Of a stretch of DNA of 64,000 nt, positions 12,909 to 26,064 are shown piece by piece (the first letter of the stretch is position 1; every line of letters starts with the position of its first letter). The translations under genes and the position numbers were made by a program. Below the pieces are notes generated by a model that was not told where the DNA came from, did not search any database, and saw nothing but the letters and a program-made list of their open reading frames with translations. This DNA comes from Russula earlei (Eukaryota; Basidiomycota; Agaricomycetes; Russulales; Russulaceae): assembly GCA_025769875.1 (NCBI GenBank), contig JAGFNK010000260.1, forward strand, positions 1 through 64,000, in the 5' to 3' direction.

Positions 12909-15306
12909 ATGGGGGAGGGGTACGTGGATCTCCCTGTATCGCATTCCTGGAACCGACACTCAGGCTCTCACCCAGTTTTGATCGCGGGGGGGACCGACTG
13001 GTGTGTGCCCGTGCGGTGTCACGAGGCTGTGTAATTTCATGCTGATACTGAACTGAACAAGGCCAAAGTTGGGTCGCAAAGAGCGTGGCGGGAAGACAGA
13101 AGATTATGGGTGCGTGTGTTTTCGGACGGTCCTGCCCGTACGCTCATTCTTTCCCCGTCAAGTCATCCTGACCTGCTCGAACCGCACATCCTCCGCTCGT
13201 TGAGCAATGTAAAAGCCATCAGTGTTCACACCTCCTGCGCCGGTTGTCACACAATCGTGCTCGACATTGACGGTACCGCATGGCTCTTCGGACGCAACCA
13301 ACCTACGGCGCTCGGGGTCCCTGGCGTCGATGCGATCTCAGAGAATGCACCGCGCGCGCTACGAGCGACGGACCTTGGCGCCCCTCCGGGCACTAAATTT
13401 GTGAACGCTGCCTGCGGGAGGAGTCATTCTGTTCTCATCGGTAGTAATGGACGCGTTTGGACGGCAGGGTTGAACTCTCTTGGCCAAGTGCGGACCACTG
13501 ATCCGTCCTGACAGATGTACACCCACTAACCCAATTCTGAAGTGCGGGCATACACCCTGCCCAGATATTAGCACATTCAAGCTCGTGAACGGACCTCTGC
13601 ACCCACAAACCGGCGAACAAGAGCACGTCATTGCAGCTGCAGCCGGCATCACATTCACGCTGTTCCTCACCGTGCGCGGAAAGAGCACGTGATGAGCGTT
13701 TCTGTGCAGTGCCTGAATCGGTGGCTGACGGGCACGCTTCACAGTATACGCATCTGGAAGTGGAGAGAAGGGTCAGCTCGGCAATGGGCGTACGGGAGAG
13801 CATATCGCGACGGGGAACCGGACTGCGTTTGACATCGAAAGCGAGCCCAGTGAGAAGTTTCTCGGATGCGGATGCCACTGTAATCCCCACGCTCATGCCA
13901 CGCTCATGATCGTTGCAGTCCCAATTAAGGGTTTGGATGACAAGAAGATCGTACAGATAGCGTGCGGACAACAGCACAGCATCGCACTAGACGAGGATGG
14001 GTATGCACATGCGTTCATCTCGGGATACGCGGACTCACAGGCTTCCCAATAACAGTATTGTCTGGGTCTGGGGCTATAATGGCTATTGCCGTCTCGGCCT
14101 TGGGAATCAGAAAGACGTCCTAACTCCACAAATCGTTCCTCAGGCATGTCGCGCGAAACTTCGGTCATCTGGAGGGGAGTGAGGGCTCATGCCATACTCG
14201 CAGTTTGCAGGGCCCAACAAGCAATTTCTCGGTGCAAAGGTGGCTGCAGGTCCCACAAACTCTGTGGTAATTGACCAGCAAGGCATATATTATATAGCAG
14301 GAAAGGTCAGATTTGGATCTCGGTTTTTCAGGTTATATACATTGACTTTATATCTCTTAGTGGAAAAACACGGGCGATGGTAGGTGTGCCCTGCGCTGCG
14401 ATACATTCCTGTTGTTGACGATCCAAAGGGTCGGCCGGCCAACCGTGTTCAACCTTCCGACTCATGCAAGACATTATGGGGTGTAAGATGAAACACGCGT
14501 GCAGTGGCGGAGTCACGCATTTCGCCTTGGCGCCAGATGAAGATGATGAGGGGATCATGACCATCGCATGGGGTCAAAATGCAGCCAATGGCGAGCTCGG
14601 TCTTGGCCCAGAAGAGCCTAAGAGTGCAACCAAACCTACACGTAATCAGCCGCTAATTGGTATCGACGTATTCGAGTTCGTTATTTTCTCAAGTCTGTTG
14701 AGGGAGACCTCGCTGACCTGTAAGAAGTGTCACTGCTGGCCAAAATACGACGTTCTTCCTCGTCACCCCGAATGAGAAGTACTCTGAGCTGCCGCGCCAC
14801 CCTGTCGAACTAGATACGCCAGACGAGTGCATGATATGCCGCTTAGACCATGGCGATCCCCTCGCATGCGACAAGGTGCATCATGACTCTCCCTGCTCTC
14901 CCCGCCGCTTGTCATGGTACTTACACCTGCGCGCAGTGTGATAAGCCTTATCACCACACGTGCCTCACCCCACCGCTCGCGGCCACTCCGGACGGCGAGT
15001 GGTTCTGCCCGGAATGCATACGCCATCCGGGTGCGCCCGTTGGCGACGTTGCAGTGGCGCCATCCGCCCCTCCCGCACCGGCGCGCAGCAAAAAGGCCCC
15101 TCGCTACCAAGTCCCCGAATACGATTCGATGGATGAGGAAGATGACGATGAGGGAGACGATTACGAGGACGAGGACGAGGACGAGGACATCGGGCGGAAA
15201 CGTAAGGCGCCGGCGAAGCGCACAGGTCGGTCGCGCGCAACTCATTGATTTCGGTCTCCACTGACGGGACGCCTCGATCCGTGCAGTGTCAAAGCGCAAA
15301 AAGTAG
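12909..15306 (+). CDS. RCC1-repeat (RCC2/BLIP-II) protein with C-terminal PHD finger
   Basis: Exons 12909-13000, 13062-13109, 13163-13487, 13543-13684, 13745-14000, 14056-14143, 14204-14305, 14361-14379, 14429-14675, 14725-14875, 14937-15225 and 15287-15306 give 592 aa. Successive RCC1 blades are visible: AGGTDWPKLGRKERGGKTEDYG, SCAGCHTIVLDIDGTAWLFGRN, ACGRSHSVLIGSNGRVWTAGLNSLGQ, SGSGEKGQLGNG, ACGQQHSIALDEDG-VWVWGYNGY and AWGQNAANGELGLG. These resemble RCC2. After about residue 470 comes a PHD finger: CMIC, ACDKCD, HHTC, CPEC. The tail is acidic (Asp/Glu runs) then KRKAPAKRT. It probably binds chromatin, since PHD fingers read histone H3 tails. Two introns (13685-13744, 14144-14203) begin GC rather than GT. 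The last intron is optional: without it the frame stops at 15248. Confidence 0.88.
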
Positions 15307-15859
15307 GCTAAGCGCATCCCACACATCGGCGTCCCGTCCTGCATCAATCGATGCAGTGCCGGGGCGCCCTGGACAAACAGACTGGTTCCCTCTTTACTTT
15401 TTGATTACTCTCTAGCTTCTTTCAGACGCCCTTCGTTTCCCTTGAATTGTTGTTTTCGGAGTCCCTCCTGTCTGTGTTTAGTGTACCCACAGTACTAAGT
15501 TTCCTGGTTCTTTTCCGTATAGTACGATATGCGCAAGACGGAACGCGTCCACACATTCCACATGACAAATGTAATGGGATGACGGGCGGTCGTCTGAACA
15601 CCTGAATACGAGTCCAAAAGGACACGCTCCGAGTCCTCGCACTGGCATCCCAGACGACGCGCACCGAGGCCCACGCCGATACGACATATACTTATATCAG
15701 TGATTCACCACGTCGCAGTTGAAGATGAAGTGCAATTACTGGTCCACGACATGTAAAACAAGCTAAGTGATAGTAGAGATGTCATACACACAAAAGGTGT
15801 GCTCCTGAGAAGTGACCGACTCGTGAACGCGTGAACGCTCCTCGCCATCATGACAACCC
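15307..15859. other. Intergenic, convergent 3' ends
   Basis: This lies between the 3' ends of the RCC1/PHD gene and squalene synthase. Overlapping minus-strand open frames at 15422-15687 have no recognisable content, no splice support and look like chance. No RNA gene or repeat seen. Confidence 0.6.
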
Positions 15860-17599
15860 TCATTGAATGAAGTATAGCACGGCAAGGACTATCCCGACAG
15901 ACAGGGCGAGAATGAGGAACACCGCCCCACCGATGATCAGCAACATCTCCCAAGGCGGGCCTTGGCCCTGAGCACCCGATGTGGCGGGTGCCCCATTGTC
16001 ACGAGCAGCAAGGCGTCGCCGCTCCTCGGCCAGGCGTTTATCGGCTTCTGCGTCTGCAATCGCAACGCGCGAGCGCGCGTCCGATGGGTCGAAAGAGAGG
16101 CCAATGGATGTAGAGGAGGGAGGAGAGACGCGGACAAAGGAAGGATAGTTGCACTCGGCCCAGTGCTCGATTTTGGAGCAGGCGACCGATATGCGGAGGA
16201 AGCTTGGGTCGGACGGGGAGGTCTTGGCATGAATTGAGCGCGCGTATTCTTTGAAGATGAGCGCAACCTCGCGCGGGTTTGTGGATCGCATGATGAGCTG
16301 CTCGTAGAGTCAGGCATGGTAAGGTGCAACGAGAGAACATCAACACCACGGACCTCAGCTGCCCTGGCTTTTCGGATTTTGATGTTGCGCTTAAACATCT
16401 CCGAGTTCATGAAGCACAGGTCGAGAGTGGCGATCGCCATCGTCGCAGGAATGGCGGCAAAGTTAAACACGGACTGATTTCTTAGCAGGCGGAGGTAGTC
16501 GAGAGCGTCACACGTGTGACGTAGCGCGTCGACAATCATCGCACTCTGCACCCACTTTGCTCGTTGTGGCTCCCGGAGTAGCTGCAAGATGTCTGTGGCA
16601 GGTGTCCGACCATCGGGACTATACTCCGCGGCGCCCCAAATCTCGCGGGGCCAGAAGAAACGCATCTCTTCCGCATCTTCACGGAAGTCACGAATTATGT
16701 TGGTCTTTTGGAGCAACATGCCGAGCGAGTTGGATAGCTCGAGTTGGTGGGCAAGCGATGGTGATTCTTTGCCCGATACGGAGAAGAGCCGCGAAAGACC
16801 CTCGCCGACAAGGCCAGCCACGTAATGGCAGTAGAGATCGTAATCTTTAATAGCGTCAAGAGTGAGTGGTTCGGAGGAGAGTGCGGCGCGATGGGCGAAG
16901 TCGGCCATTCCTGTCTCCATTTTGTGGCAAATGTCGACGATCGTGTCACGACATCTACAAGCGGATCAGACATTGTAAATGCGGAAAGGGAAGACGAACG
17001 AACATGGGATCAAGTCGGAGCAGCTCCTCGACGACGACATGGTAATCAACGAGCACGATGCGATCCTTCTCATCAGGCCCACTGCCGCTGAAATTCCAAC
17101 CGGGAACAAGGGTCTTCTCGTGGAAGGACCGGAGGAGAGGCTGCTTGATATCATCGGGGATTGTCATATCATCTTCAATAGTATCGAGACCGCGGAGGAC
17201 GATGTAGAAGAGACAAATCTAAGTTGGGGTTAGCACCGGATACGAAGACACGAACGAGGCAAACAAGGGGTTGACTAGAACGCGAATACAGTGGCGGCGG
17301 AAAAATTTCTCGAGCATGCGACGTTAGGAACCAACGAGCGGGCGAGGTGGCAGGAGAGAAAGACTGACCACGCGGGCGAGGTCACCATCGAGCTCCTTGA
17401 TGACGGTCGAAAAGCTCCTGCTGCTATGATCGAGCAACTCCCAACACCTGCGCATGGTGGGTCTGTCCCATCCTGAGGAGGAATGCTCCTCCTTTTTTGT
17501 GATATCGCGCTTTGGTTCGTAAGAATTCCAGAATTGGAGGAGAATGCGAAACTCGGTTGGGTGAGTGAGTGCGAGGGAGAGTATTTCGAGTGCGCCCAT
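15860..17599 (-). CDS. ERG9: Squalene synthase (farnesyl-diphosphate farnesyltransferase)
   Basis: ER-membrane enzyme that couples two farnesyl diphosphates to squalene with NADPH, the first committed step of ergosterol synthesis. Exons on the complement are 17369-17599, 17004-17218, 16354-16954 and 15860-16300, giving 495 aa. Both Mg-diphosphate motifs are present (DTIEDDM and DFREDAEE), with the substrate-pocket segments DYDLYCHYVAGLVGEGL and SLGMLLQKTNIIRD. A hydrophobic C-terminal anchor (MLLIIGGAVFLILALSVGIV) precedes the stop. The first intron (17219-17368, 150 bp) is long for this gene set. I saw no convincing extra exon in it. Confidence 0.96.
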
Positions 17600-17925
17600 T
17601 TGGGATAGAACTGGTGAAGGGGGTATCTATGGGATGAAAAGAGAGGATGTAGGACGGAGAATGAGCGGATGCGTCGTCGGACAGTCGTACCACTTTTTAT
17701 TTATTCGCGGGCGGCGGAATATCATCTCACTTTGCCCGCGACCGCGACTTGGGTTTACAGCAGCGCGCTTGATAATGACGCGGCACCCCGTGTAAGCAGG
17801 CGGATTCAACAGCGATCCCCAAGGACAGCGCAGGCATCGAGGGGTTGATCTGATACGCAGTGTCACAATATCATGTCAGACAGCGAGGTGGATTAGGGGG
17901 GACGTCATCGGTACTCCTTCCCTCC

Positions 17926-20147
17926 ATGGGATCGACATATTCCCTGCAGGAACAGCCACAGACTTTATCGGTCACAGATCCCAAAGTTGTCTCCCACAAC
18001 GTTCTGGTGGACGGCGCAGAACACGTTGTATCCTATGGTGGCACAAGTCAGTACAACAGAGGTGGAACGGGCGCTGCAGCTTGCGGACTCGCAGCACTCA
18101 ATTTCGCTAGGATCATCTTCTCTATAGAGCACGACGGTTTGCAAGATCAAGCTCTGCTACAGACTGTTTTGGCTCGCGAGTGCGCAGAGGTACAATGACT
18201 TTACCCCTTGCCTGAACCTGAGCCTTATCGTCCCAGGAAACCACTGCCATTTGCGCACTGTGGTCTGGTCATTTCCATCTAGAGGTCGAAGATATCTATC
18301 ACCTTCCCTTGTTTGAGAAGACCTTAAGGCTCGAAAGAACCGCATACGGTCCCCCTGGCGTATCCGAGTTCAAAGCTCTCCTCATGTAAGCCGCACATAT
18401 ACTCAGCATTAACATTGAGCGCAGCAGCCGATGACTATCTGCTATAAAGGGAATTGAATAACCTCGAGTCCTCAGCAGCTGTCGTTATTACTCGCCATCC
18501 TGAAATCGTTGCTTGCTTGAAACTACGACTTAGGACCCGGAACGTCTTTATCGTCTTTGACTCTCACCCGCGTCCGTCTTATCCCGATGGTGCTGGGATG
18601 ACGATCAGCCCTTCGATCGAGCGCACTGCTCGACGGCTCACCGAACTTTTCCCTACCGTTGACCTTCCGGACAGCTCTGTCAAGTGGCAGGCACAGCTCC
18701 TATCCAACTACACTGGGCACGTATTCGTGCCACGCGGTGTCGAGATACCCACACCGGCATTGTGGCAAGCGGTTCTTGAGTCCAGCGTCGCACAACTAAC
18801 GATGCAAGCGGAGATTGCCGACTTGCGGTCACAGAACGAAATCCTGAGGAACGAACAGCAACGTCTGAAAAGCGAAATTAGGGATGCAGAGGTGCGGAAC
18901 CGACATCAAGAAAGGCACATCCAGCCACCCGAACCGTCTACAAGCAGTCACAAACCTTCATCACCCTCCAAGGCGTCTACTTCTACCACCAGGCCTTTCT
19001 TTTCCACTTCCTCTTTCACCAGCTCAACGTCGGGTCGCGTACATGGTCGCATCGATGACCCACCAACACCCCCCCTTGATCGCGATGATGACCTTTTGTA
19101 TGCAACACACCTCCAGCACGAGTACGATGACCTTTTGTATGCAATGGGCCTCCAGCATGAGCACAATGACGAAGATTACGCGCTCTCTGCGCAACGAATC
19201 GAGCTTGAAAGGTCCCCTCAACGATTGTTTCTGTGCGGCATATGCATGGAAGAGATGCCTGAGGATTTTATCGCCCGCCTCGATTCTTGTGGACATCCCT
19301 TCTGCCGTGAATGTCTACGGGGACACGTTACCGCGCGCCTCGATGAACGTCGACTCCCTATACTCTGTCCCACTTGTGCTGCGGATAAAGGCAAGGGAAA
19401 GGGGCCAGCCAGCAGTGCGTGTCTTATCTGCTCGCTCATTTGCTACCTGACGTGAGGTCTCCCCTAGAGGTTTCACAGACCCTTGCCCTAGACCTGGGGC
19501 TCACCAACGAGCAATACAGCACCTGGGTTGATATGGAAATGGCCGCCTTCTCTGTTAATATATCCTGTCGAAAGTGTGTTTATCGTATTTACCGCCCTCT
19601 TTTCTGCTCACGGTGGATCAGGTGCAAGCGGTCGATGTTTGTCGCCAGAGATGATCACGAAGAAGCCGATATCATCGCCTGTCCGCTTCCGGACTGCAAC
19701 CACGCATGGTGCAAACAGTGTCAGCAATCAATCAACTTGAAAGGATCAAAGCACTCGTGCGATGGCTCATCGGAACTAGACCATTTGATGAAACAGCAAG
19801 GGTGGAAGTATTGCCCGAGTGAGCTCCACCCTCATCTTGCTATCTTCCCTCTCGAGCTTATTCCTTCTCAGCGTGCAAGACACCGATCCAGAAAGAGTCG
19901 GGATGCAATCACATGTCGGTACGTTCATACCAGCTCAGCACTACGATGATAACCCATAACATGTAGTGCATGACTCCGGCATGCAACACGTGAGCGCAAG
20001 GCCATTTCTCGTTCGTGATCATCATGTCTGATATCAACCAGGCACTTCTGCTACGTTTGTGGCGGCCTCATCGTAAGGTCACCCGTTGGTCATGATATAA
20101 GGGACGCGATATCGAGCCATTATGGCCAAAATTGCGGGGTTGACTGA
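17926..20147 (+). CDS. RBR-type E3 ubiquitin ligase with unusual N-terminal domain
   Basis: Exons 17926-18189, 18237-18385, 18450-19414, 19468-19573, 19622-19818, 19872-19918, 19967-19989 and 20042-20147 give 618 aa. The C-terminal third has RING1 (CGICMEEM, CGHPFCREC, CPTC), an IBR (CRKCK, CPLPDCNHAWCKQC) and a RING2-like end (YCPTCKTPIQKESGCNHM, CMTPACNTHFCYVCGG). The Cys within that last group would accept ubiquitin by the RBR mechanism. The middle has a heptad-like helix (about residues 240-290), then Ser/Thr-rich linker with a duplicated DDLLYA-LQHE motif. The first 200 residues form a separate domain I cannot name (GGTGAAACGLAALNFARI...LPLFEKTL). The N-terminus MGSTYS fits an N-myristoylation site. 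Confidence 0.9.
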
Positions 20148-20277
20148 CTGGGACCGTTCAGTAGCCGGCTTGTGATGTAGTTGAGCACGTGAATCAACAC
20201 GTCATCGGTTGTTGCCCTTTTCCTTCCCATCCCTTCATCACTACTACTCTCTGCCCGTTGTGGGCTTGTAATCTCCC

Positions 20278-23200
20278 ATGAGGGCAACGTTACTTGCGAC
20301 CCTCCTCCTCTTCCAGGCTTTCTTTGTCCTTGCCCAAAGTCAGCCCGAAGTCAAGATCAACCACTTCCAAAATCTCCCCGCGAGGCTTTACTTTTTTGAC
20401 GATGCTACCGTACGTAACGGCACATTCACCACTCGAGATACACGTCGAGCTTCATTTCCGGTAGAATGTCGTATACCACGATGTCGTCCAGCGAGACCTC
20501 TATATTTCGAATGACGAGGGCAAAAATTGGCGACGCGCGGAGGATATACCCCAAGGAGAGACGGCTTTATTCATAGAGCATCCATTTGACAATCGTATGG
20601 TGAGCATCTCATACTTGGCTATCGTACCGTCTCCCTTGGCTACCGCTCTCTCGATATGCTCTGCGGGCATTTTACAATTCATTCGGTCAATTGGCCAGAT
20701 CATTGTAAAATATCCGCAGTGATAGAACAACCCACGACCCTATGTTCAATCATCTTGATGCTCCGTGGTTGCATCAATCTCGATGCGTTGTAGCCGGCAG
20801 GAACTTCCCCTTGCCTTGTGTGTACGTGTCCGAGTGCGAAGCGAAGCTGACACCTTTCCTTGCGCAGGCTTTCGTGCTCACCCGCGGAACGACACACTAC
20901 AGGACAGAGGATCGTGGACAAACGTGGCGCTCATTCCAGATGCCCCTTTCACCTTCTTATGTCGCGCGCCCGCTATCCTTCCATTCAGACCCTGCCAAAT
21001 ACGGCCATATCATTTATCAGGGAACCAAATGTGAACGTGAGGACGATTGGTCCTCACTATGTCACGACGAAGTGGGTCCCACCTGCCCCTTGAAGCATCG
21101 CCTTTCTTTGACAGCGTAAACAGACGTACTACACCAAGGAGGCGTTTTCAGATCAGCCGCAATTCCTTCTCTCGGAGACCTCCCAATGCACCTTTGCGCA
21201 TAGTTCAAAGGATTTCCAGCACGACGCTCATTCTGATCTGATCTATTGCGTTGCCTTTGATACGACCTCCTTCACTGGCCATCATTCTATCTCCTCGTCT
21301 CGTCTTTTCTCCTCCACCGACTTCTTCACAAAGGACAAGCGAATAGAGGATCTGGGCATTGCCCGCGGCGCACAGGGTGTGATTGCCTTTGCAATCGTAT
21401 CCAAATTCGCCGTCGTCGCGCTGAAGGACCTGAGTGAGGGTGCAGGCAGCCAGATGTTGCTATACGTGACCGTGGATACCCGCATCTGGGCCAAGGCACA
21501 ATTCCCGCACTCTTCGAGCGCACGCCTCCGTGAGAATGCGTACACGATTGTCGAGAGCACCACGCACTCGCTTGCAGTCGACGTCGTGCTGAACGATTCG
21601 GGCGCGGTGGGTACACTGTTCGTAAGCAACTCGAACGGCACGTTCTTCGTCCAGAGTTTGAAAGACACAAACCGGAACGAGGTGGGCTATATTGACTATG
21701 AGACGTTGTATGGCGTCGAGGGTGTTGGATTGGCAAATATCGTTGCCAATGGGCAGGATGTGGAGGGGCGTAATGCGCCGAAACAGCTCAAAACGCTGAT
21801 CACGTTCGACGATGGTATGTTGACCTGTATTGCGCGGGAAGCACCCTTGCTGATACTCCCTGTGCAGGGAGCTCCTGGTCCCCTCTTCGCCCCCCTGCAG
21901 AAGATAGTGAGGGTCACCGAATCAGTTGCAACCCCTCGGACACGGAAAATTGCTCCCTCCACCTGCACTCTGTCACGATCCCTCATAATTTTGGCCGTAT
22001 TTTCTCTTCCCCCGCTCCTGGGTTCGTCATGGGAGTTGGCTCGATTGGCCCCATACTCCGCCCGTACGAGGAGTCCGACACGTTCTTGAGCACCGACGCT
22101 GGCGTGACGTGGACAATGGTCCGCCGTGAGGCGCATAAGTACGAGTTTGGCGATCAAGGCGGCATCATCGTTGCTGTCAACGACGAGGAAACGGTCGACT
22201 TTGTAAGCTACTCGACCGATCTCGGCAAGACATGGTACGTATGCACTCCTCCCTCCTTCCCTTGCCTCCCCTTCCAGTGCTCGATCTGAATTTTACTGTG
22301 TAGGAAAACACTGCAGCTCGGGGTGAAACTTCGTGCTCGTGCTCTTTCGACGGTCCAGGATTCCACTTCCCAGAAGTTCCTTCTGCTAGGTCAGCTCTCC
22401 CGGGATGATGCAACGTCTGAAGGACGCTTTGCTGCCATCTTTCTCGACTTTGCGCCCTTGGGCAGGCGTAAATGCGGCGACTCGGACTTTGAGAAGTGGT
22501 ACGCGCGGACGGTGAAGAATAAGGAGTGTCTGATGGGGCATAAGGTATGTGCGCACCTCATCAAAAGGCGTACCTTAGCACCAACTGGCATGGGATAGCA
22601 ATGGTACAGGCGCCGCAAGGCAGGCGCGGATTGCTACGTTGGCGATAAGTTCTCGGACCCCGTCGAGCACGAGGAAAATTGTCCATGCCAGGATGATGAC
22701 TACGAATGGTATGTCGAGAAGACCCTTCCCCAGATTTGCCCTCATGCTGATCATTGTCCTTGCTGACAGCGACTACAATTATGTCCGCCACAACGACCAG
22801 TGTGTGCCTGTTGGCCCAGAACCTATCCCCGCCGGCGTATGTAGGGACCCCGACCAGACATACAAGGGCTCGTCTGGCTACCGCATCATTCCGGGAAATA
22901 CCTGCGACCGGGGCAAGGGGTCCAAGAAGGACGAGCTTGTTGAGAAGAAGTGTTCTCAAGGTAGGTCGGGCCTCGGTCATTCTAGAGGGCGTGATACTCA
23001 GGCATCATTACTTCCAGCACAACCAGAAGAGGGCAATGTTATCCACCAACTTGTGAGCGTTTGTCACCGTTATCGGAAACAAATGGCGGATGCTGATGCG
23101 CACTTACAATAGTTCGAATTCCCGGCGCCGATCGTTCAACACTCGTATTTCAAAGAATCGACGACTATACTTGTCCGGCTCCGAGACGCGTCCATCTGGC

Positions 23201-25731
23201 AGTCCAGCAACGAAGGTTATACATGGGACCGCCTTTTCCCAGAGGAGACTTTCCTCGCATTTTACCATCATGCCTTCACACCCGACCGTGCTTACTTGAT
23301 CACGAGCTCTGGCAAGTTTTACTACACAACTGACACGGGGCGGTCGTGGAATCACCTCACCGCGCCGAAACCGCCGAACACGTTTGGCGCGCAGGTGTTA
23401 CAATTCCACCCTGACCACTCGGATTGGATCATCTGGACCGGTGATGAGGGCTGCTCGATTGGCGGTGGGGCTGACTGCCACGCCGAAGCATACTTCTCAC
23501 GAGACAATGGCCGGAAGTGGTCTTTCATAGAGAAATACGTGCGCAACTGCGCGTGGGCACGTGATAGGGGACTACTCGTTGACCCATCCCAGATCCTGTG
23601 TGAATCATACCGCGACAAAACTGGTTCGCAGCGCTCCTTCCAGATGGCGGTCAACCCGATGCAGCTCGTGAGTGGGCGCGACTTCTTCAACAAAAAAGTG
23701 AAGATGTTCGACGAGGTCGTCGGGTTTGCCAAATTCTCGGAGTACCTCATCGTCGCCGAGGTGGGTCACACTGTCTATTTGTCTGTCTATGGCGGAGACT
23801 GACGATGGTGTGCATGCAGTATCTGCCCGTACCACGCTCGCTTGACTTGCAGGTTTCGCTCGACGGCCACACATTTGCTACGGGTCAGTTCCCTCCCTCG
23901 ATGCGTCCAGAACAACATGTGAGTTTGTTAGATTTTCCTATCGCGCTTCAATGACCAACCGTCAATGAAAAGGCATACACCATCCTTGAGTCGACCACTG
24001 ATTCCGTCTTCTTACACATGACGACGTCCGAACCACCACGACCATATTGGGGTGACCTCCTCAAGTCGAACTGGAATGGGACGTATTTCGGCTCGTCAAT
24101 CGTGAACGTGAACCGCGATGAGCGTGGATTCGTCGATTTCGAGAAGATGATCGGACTAGATGGTATCGCGATCATTAATGTAGTGTCCAATCCCGAAGCA
24201 GCAGCCGTCACAGGCACTAAAGAGCTGCAAACGCGCATCACACACAACGACGGCGGGAGGTGGAAGCCGTTGAATCCTCCAAAGTATGACTCGCAAGGTC
24301 AACCGTATGACTGCCGAAGTGCGGTATGCCCCTCCCGACCCGTTTCATCGATTCATGTGTAGTGACATTTGATGCAGGCTTGTTCACTCCATGTGCACGG
24401 ATACACTGAACGATATGACGCTCGCGCAACATTTAGCAGTCCTTCCGTCGTGGGATTGATCATGGCCGTGGGAAGTGTGGGCGAGAAGCTCGCCCCATAC
24501 ACGGAGAGTGACACGTTCCTGAGCCGAGATGCAGGCTTCACTTGGGAAGAGGTTCATAAAGATGCCCATCTCTGGGAGTTTGGTGACTCGGGCTCTATTC
24601 TCGTCATGGCAAACGACGAGGAGCCGACTGACAACATCCTATTTACCACCGACGAGGGCCTCAATTGGCGTGAGTATACATTCACCCGCGAAAAGATCCG
24701 AGTGCGTTCGATCGTTACCGTGCCGTCCGACACGAGTAGGCGGTTCATACTGTTTGGGAGCTACCCGCGTTCGCCCGCGTCGGTCGCGGTGCACATTGAT
24801 TTCTCAGCGTTCACGAGTCTCCAGTGTGCGTGCTTGGTTTCGCTCTCTGGTAATAGCGTTTGTGTTGATCAATTCGTCCTAGGCAAACTGGATATTGAGG
24901 ACCCTGGTCACGACGACTTCGAGTTGTGGACGCCAAGTGAAGAGCGTGCTGAACGCTGTCTTTTTGGTCGCCAGGTACCAAAGTTTTTGTACAATTTGCT
25001 TTCCAAAAGCTGACGGCGCATTTTTCTTCCACAGACTTTGTATCATCGTCGCAGACGTGACCGCAATTGTGTCGTAGGACAGCAACCGAAAGCAAAGGAA
25101 ACCATCGTTAAGAACTGCGCGTGCACAGCCTCGGACTTTGAGTGGTGAGCCTTACCGCCTAGTCTACGCTCTGGGGATATACTCATGCCATATAAGCGAA
25201 TTCAATTACGTTCGAAATGCCGCTGGTGAATGCGTACTCGTTGAGGGCACACAACCACTGGCCGATGACGAGTCGTGTCGTGGCGGCGCGCAACACTGGT
25301 ACGAACGTACGCCCTACCGGCGCATTCCGCACTCGTCCTGCGAGGATGGTGAGCGACCTGACCGCGGTCGACGACACCTTTGCCCTGGCGTGTCAGGGCG
25401 TGGGTTCTTCTTTTGGTTCTCCGTGCTCGTGGTCCCGTTCGCATTTACGACGCTCGTCGCGACGTGGTATTATAAGCGGTCAGGGCGTGCAACAGGCACA
25501 ATCCGCCTGCCTGGAGATGGGCGGCCCAGATTTGGCGCGTCAGACGCGGGGGTCGTCGAAACGCTTGCCAGCGTACCGTGGTTCGTCATCGGCATGGCTA
25601 GCGTCGCGTTCGAAATGGCTTCTGACTGGATGCGCGATACCACGTTTGCTCTGCGCGCCCGGAGGGGATATCGGGATGTACCTGTCGACGAGGACGCACA
25701 GATACTCCGGTTTGCGGATGAGGAAGAATAG
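20278..25731 (+). CDS. VPS10: Vacuolar protein sorting receptor Vps10 (sortilin family)
   Basis: Type I membrane receptor that carries vacuolar hydrolases from the late Golgi to the endosome. About 16 exons can be chained. Examples of junctions are [72 protein letters not shown] and DFEC/EFNYV. The product is about 1,500 aa, as in yeast. It has a signal peptide ([17 protein letters not shown]), two tandem ten-bladed Vps10 domains with Asp-box repeats ([40 protein letters not shown]), and two Cys-rich 10CC modules (each with CDYNYVR or CEFNYVR). Near the end come a transmembrane helix ([21 protein letters not shown]) and an acidic cytoplasmic tail ending in a Glu run. Confidence 0.96.
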
Positions 25732-26064
25732 AGATTATGGTCACTTTGTTGTCGCCTTTGTGTCTCATTGTGCTAAAAGTCATCCATATGTAAAGCCTTT
25801 TGATTTTTTCTTTATTGCCTCTCCGTTCGCTACATCCCACCTACAAAGGTTGCATGTGTTCATACATAGTGTTTCTTTACCGCGTTCTCCTCAATCGAGC
25901 TGCTCTGCACCGAAGGAGATCAAGTGTGCCTTGATGCGTGGCCTTACCAGGCGCGAGTATCAACGCGAGGATCCCTACATGGGTGCGTCAAAATCCCACC
26001 GGGGGCACTTGGACTGAGTTGTACAGACAGCAAGAACAAAAAAAGAGGAAAGGGAAGAGCAGAG
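25732..26064. other. Intergenic, convergent 3' ends of VPS10 and RPB7
   Basis: Nothing beyond likely 3' UTR sequence. Open frames here continue only as shadows. Confidence 0.6.

Noticed and set aside
13110..13162. N-terminal extension of the RCC1 exon as continuous frame
   Set aside because: It is an intron: excluding it joins GGKTEDYG to the next conserved block in phase.
15422..15687. Overlapping minus-strand frames between RCC1/PHD and ERG9
   Set aside because: No start context, family or splice evidence.
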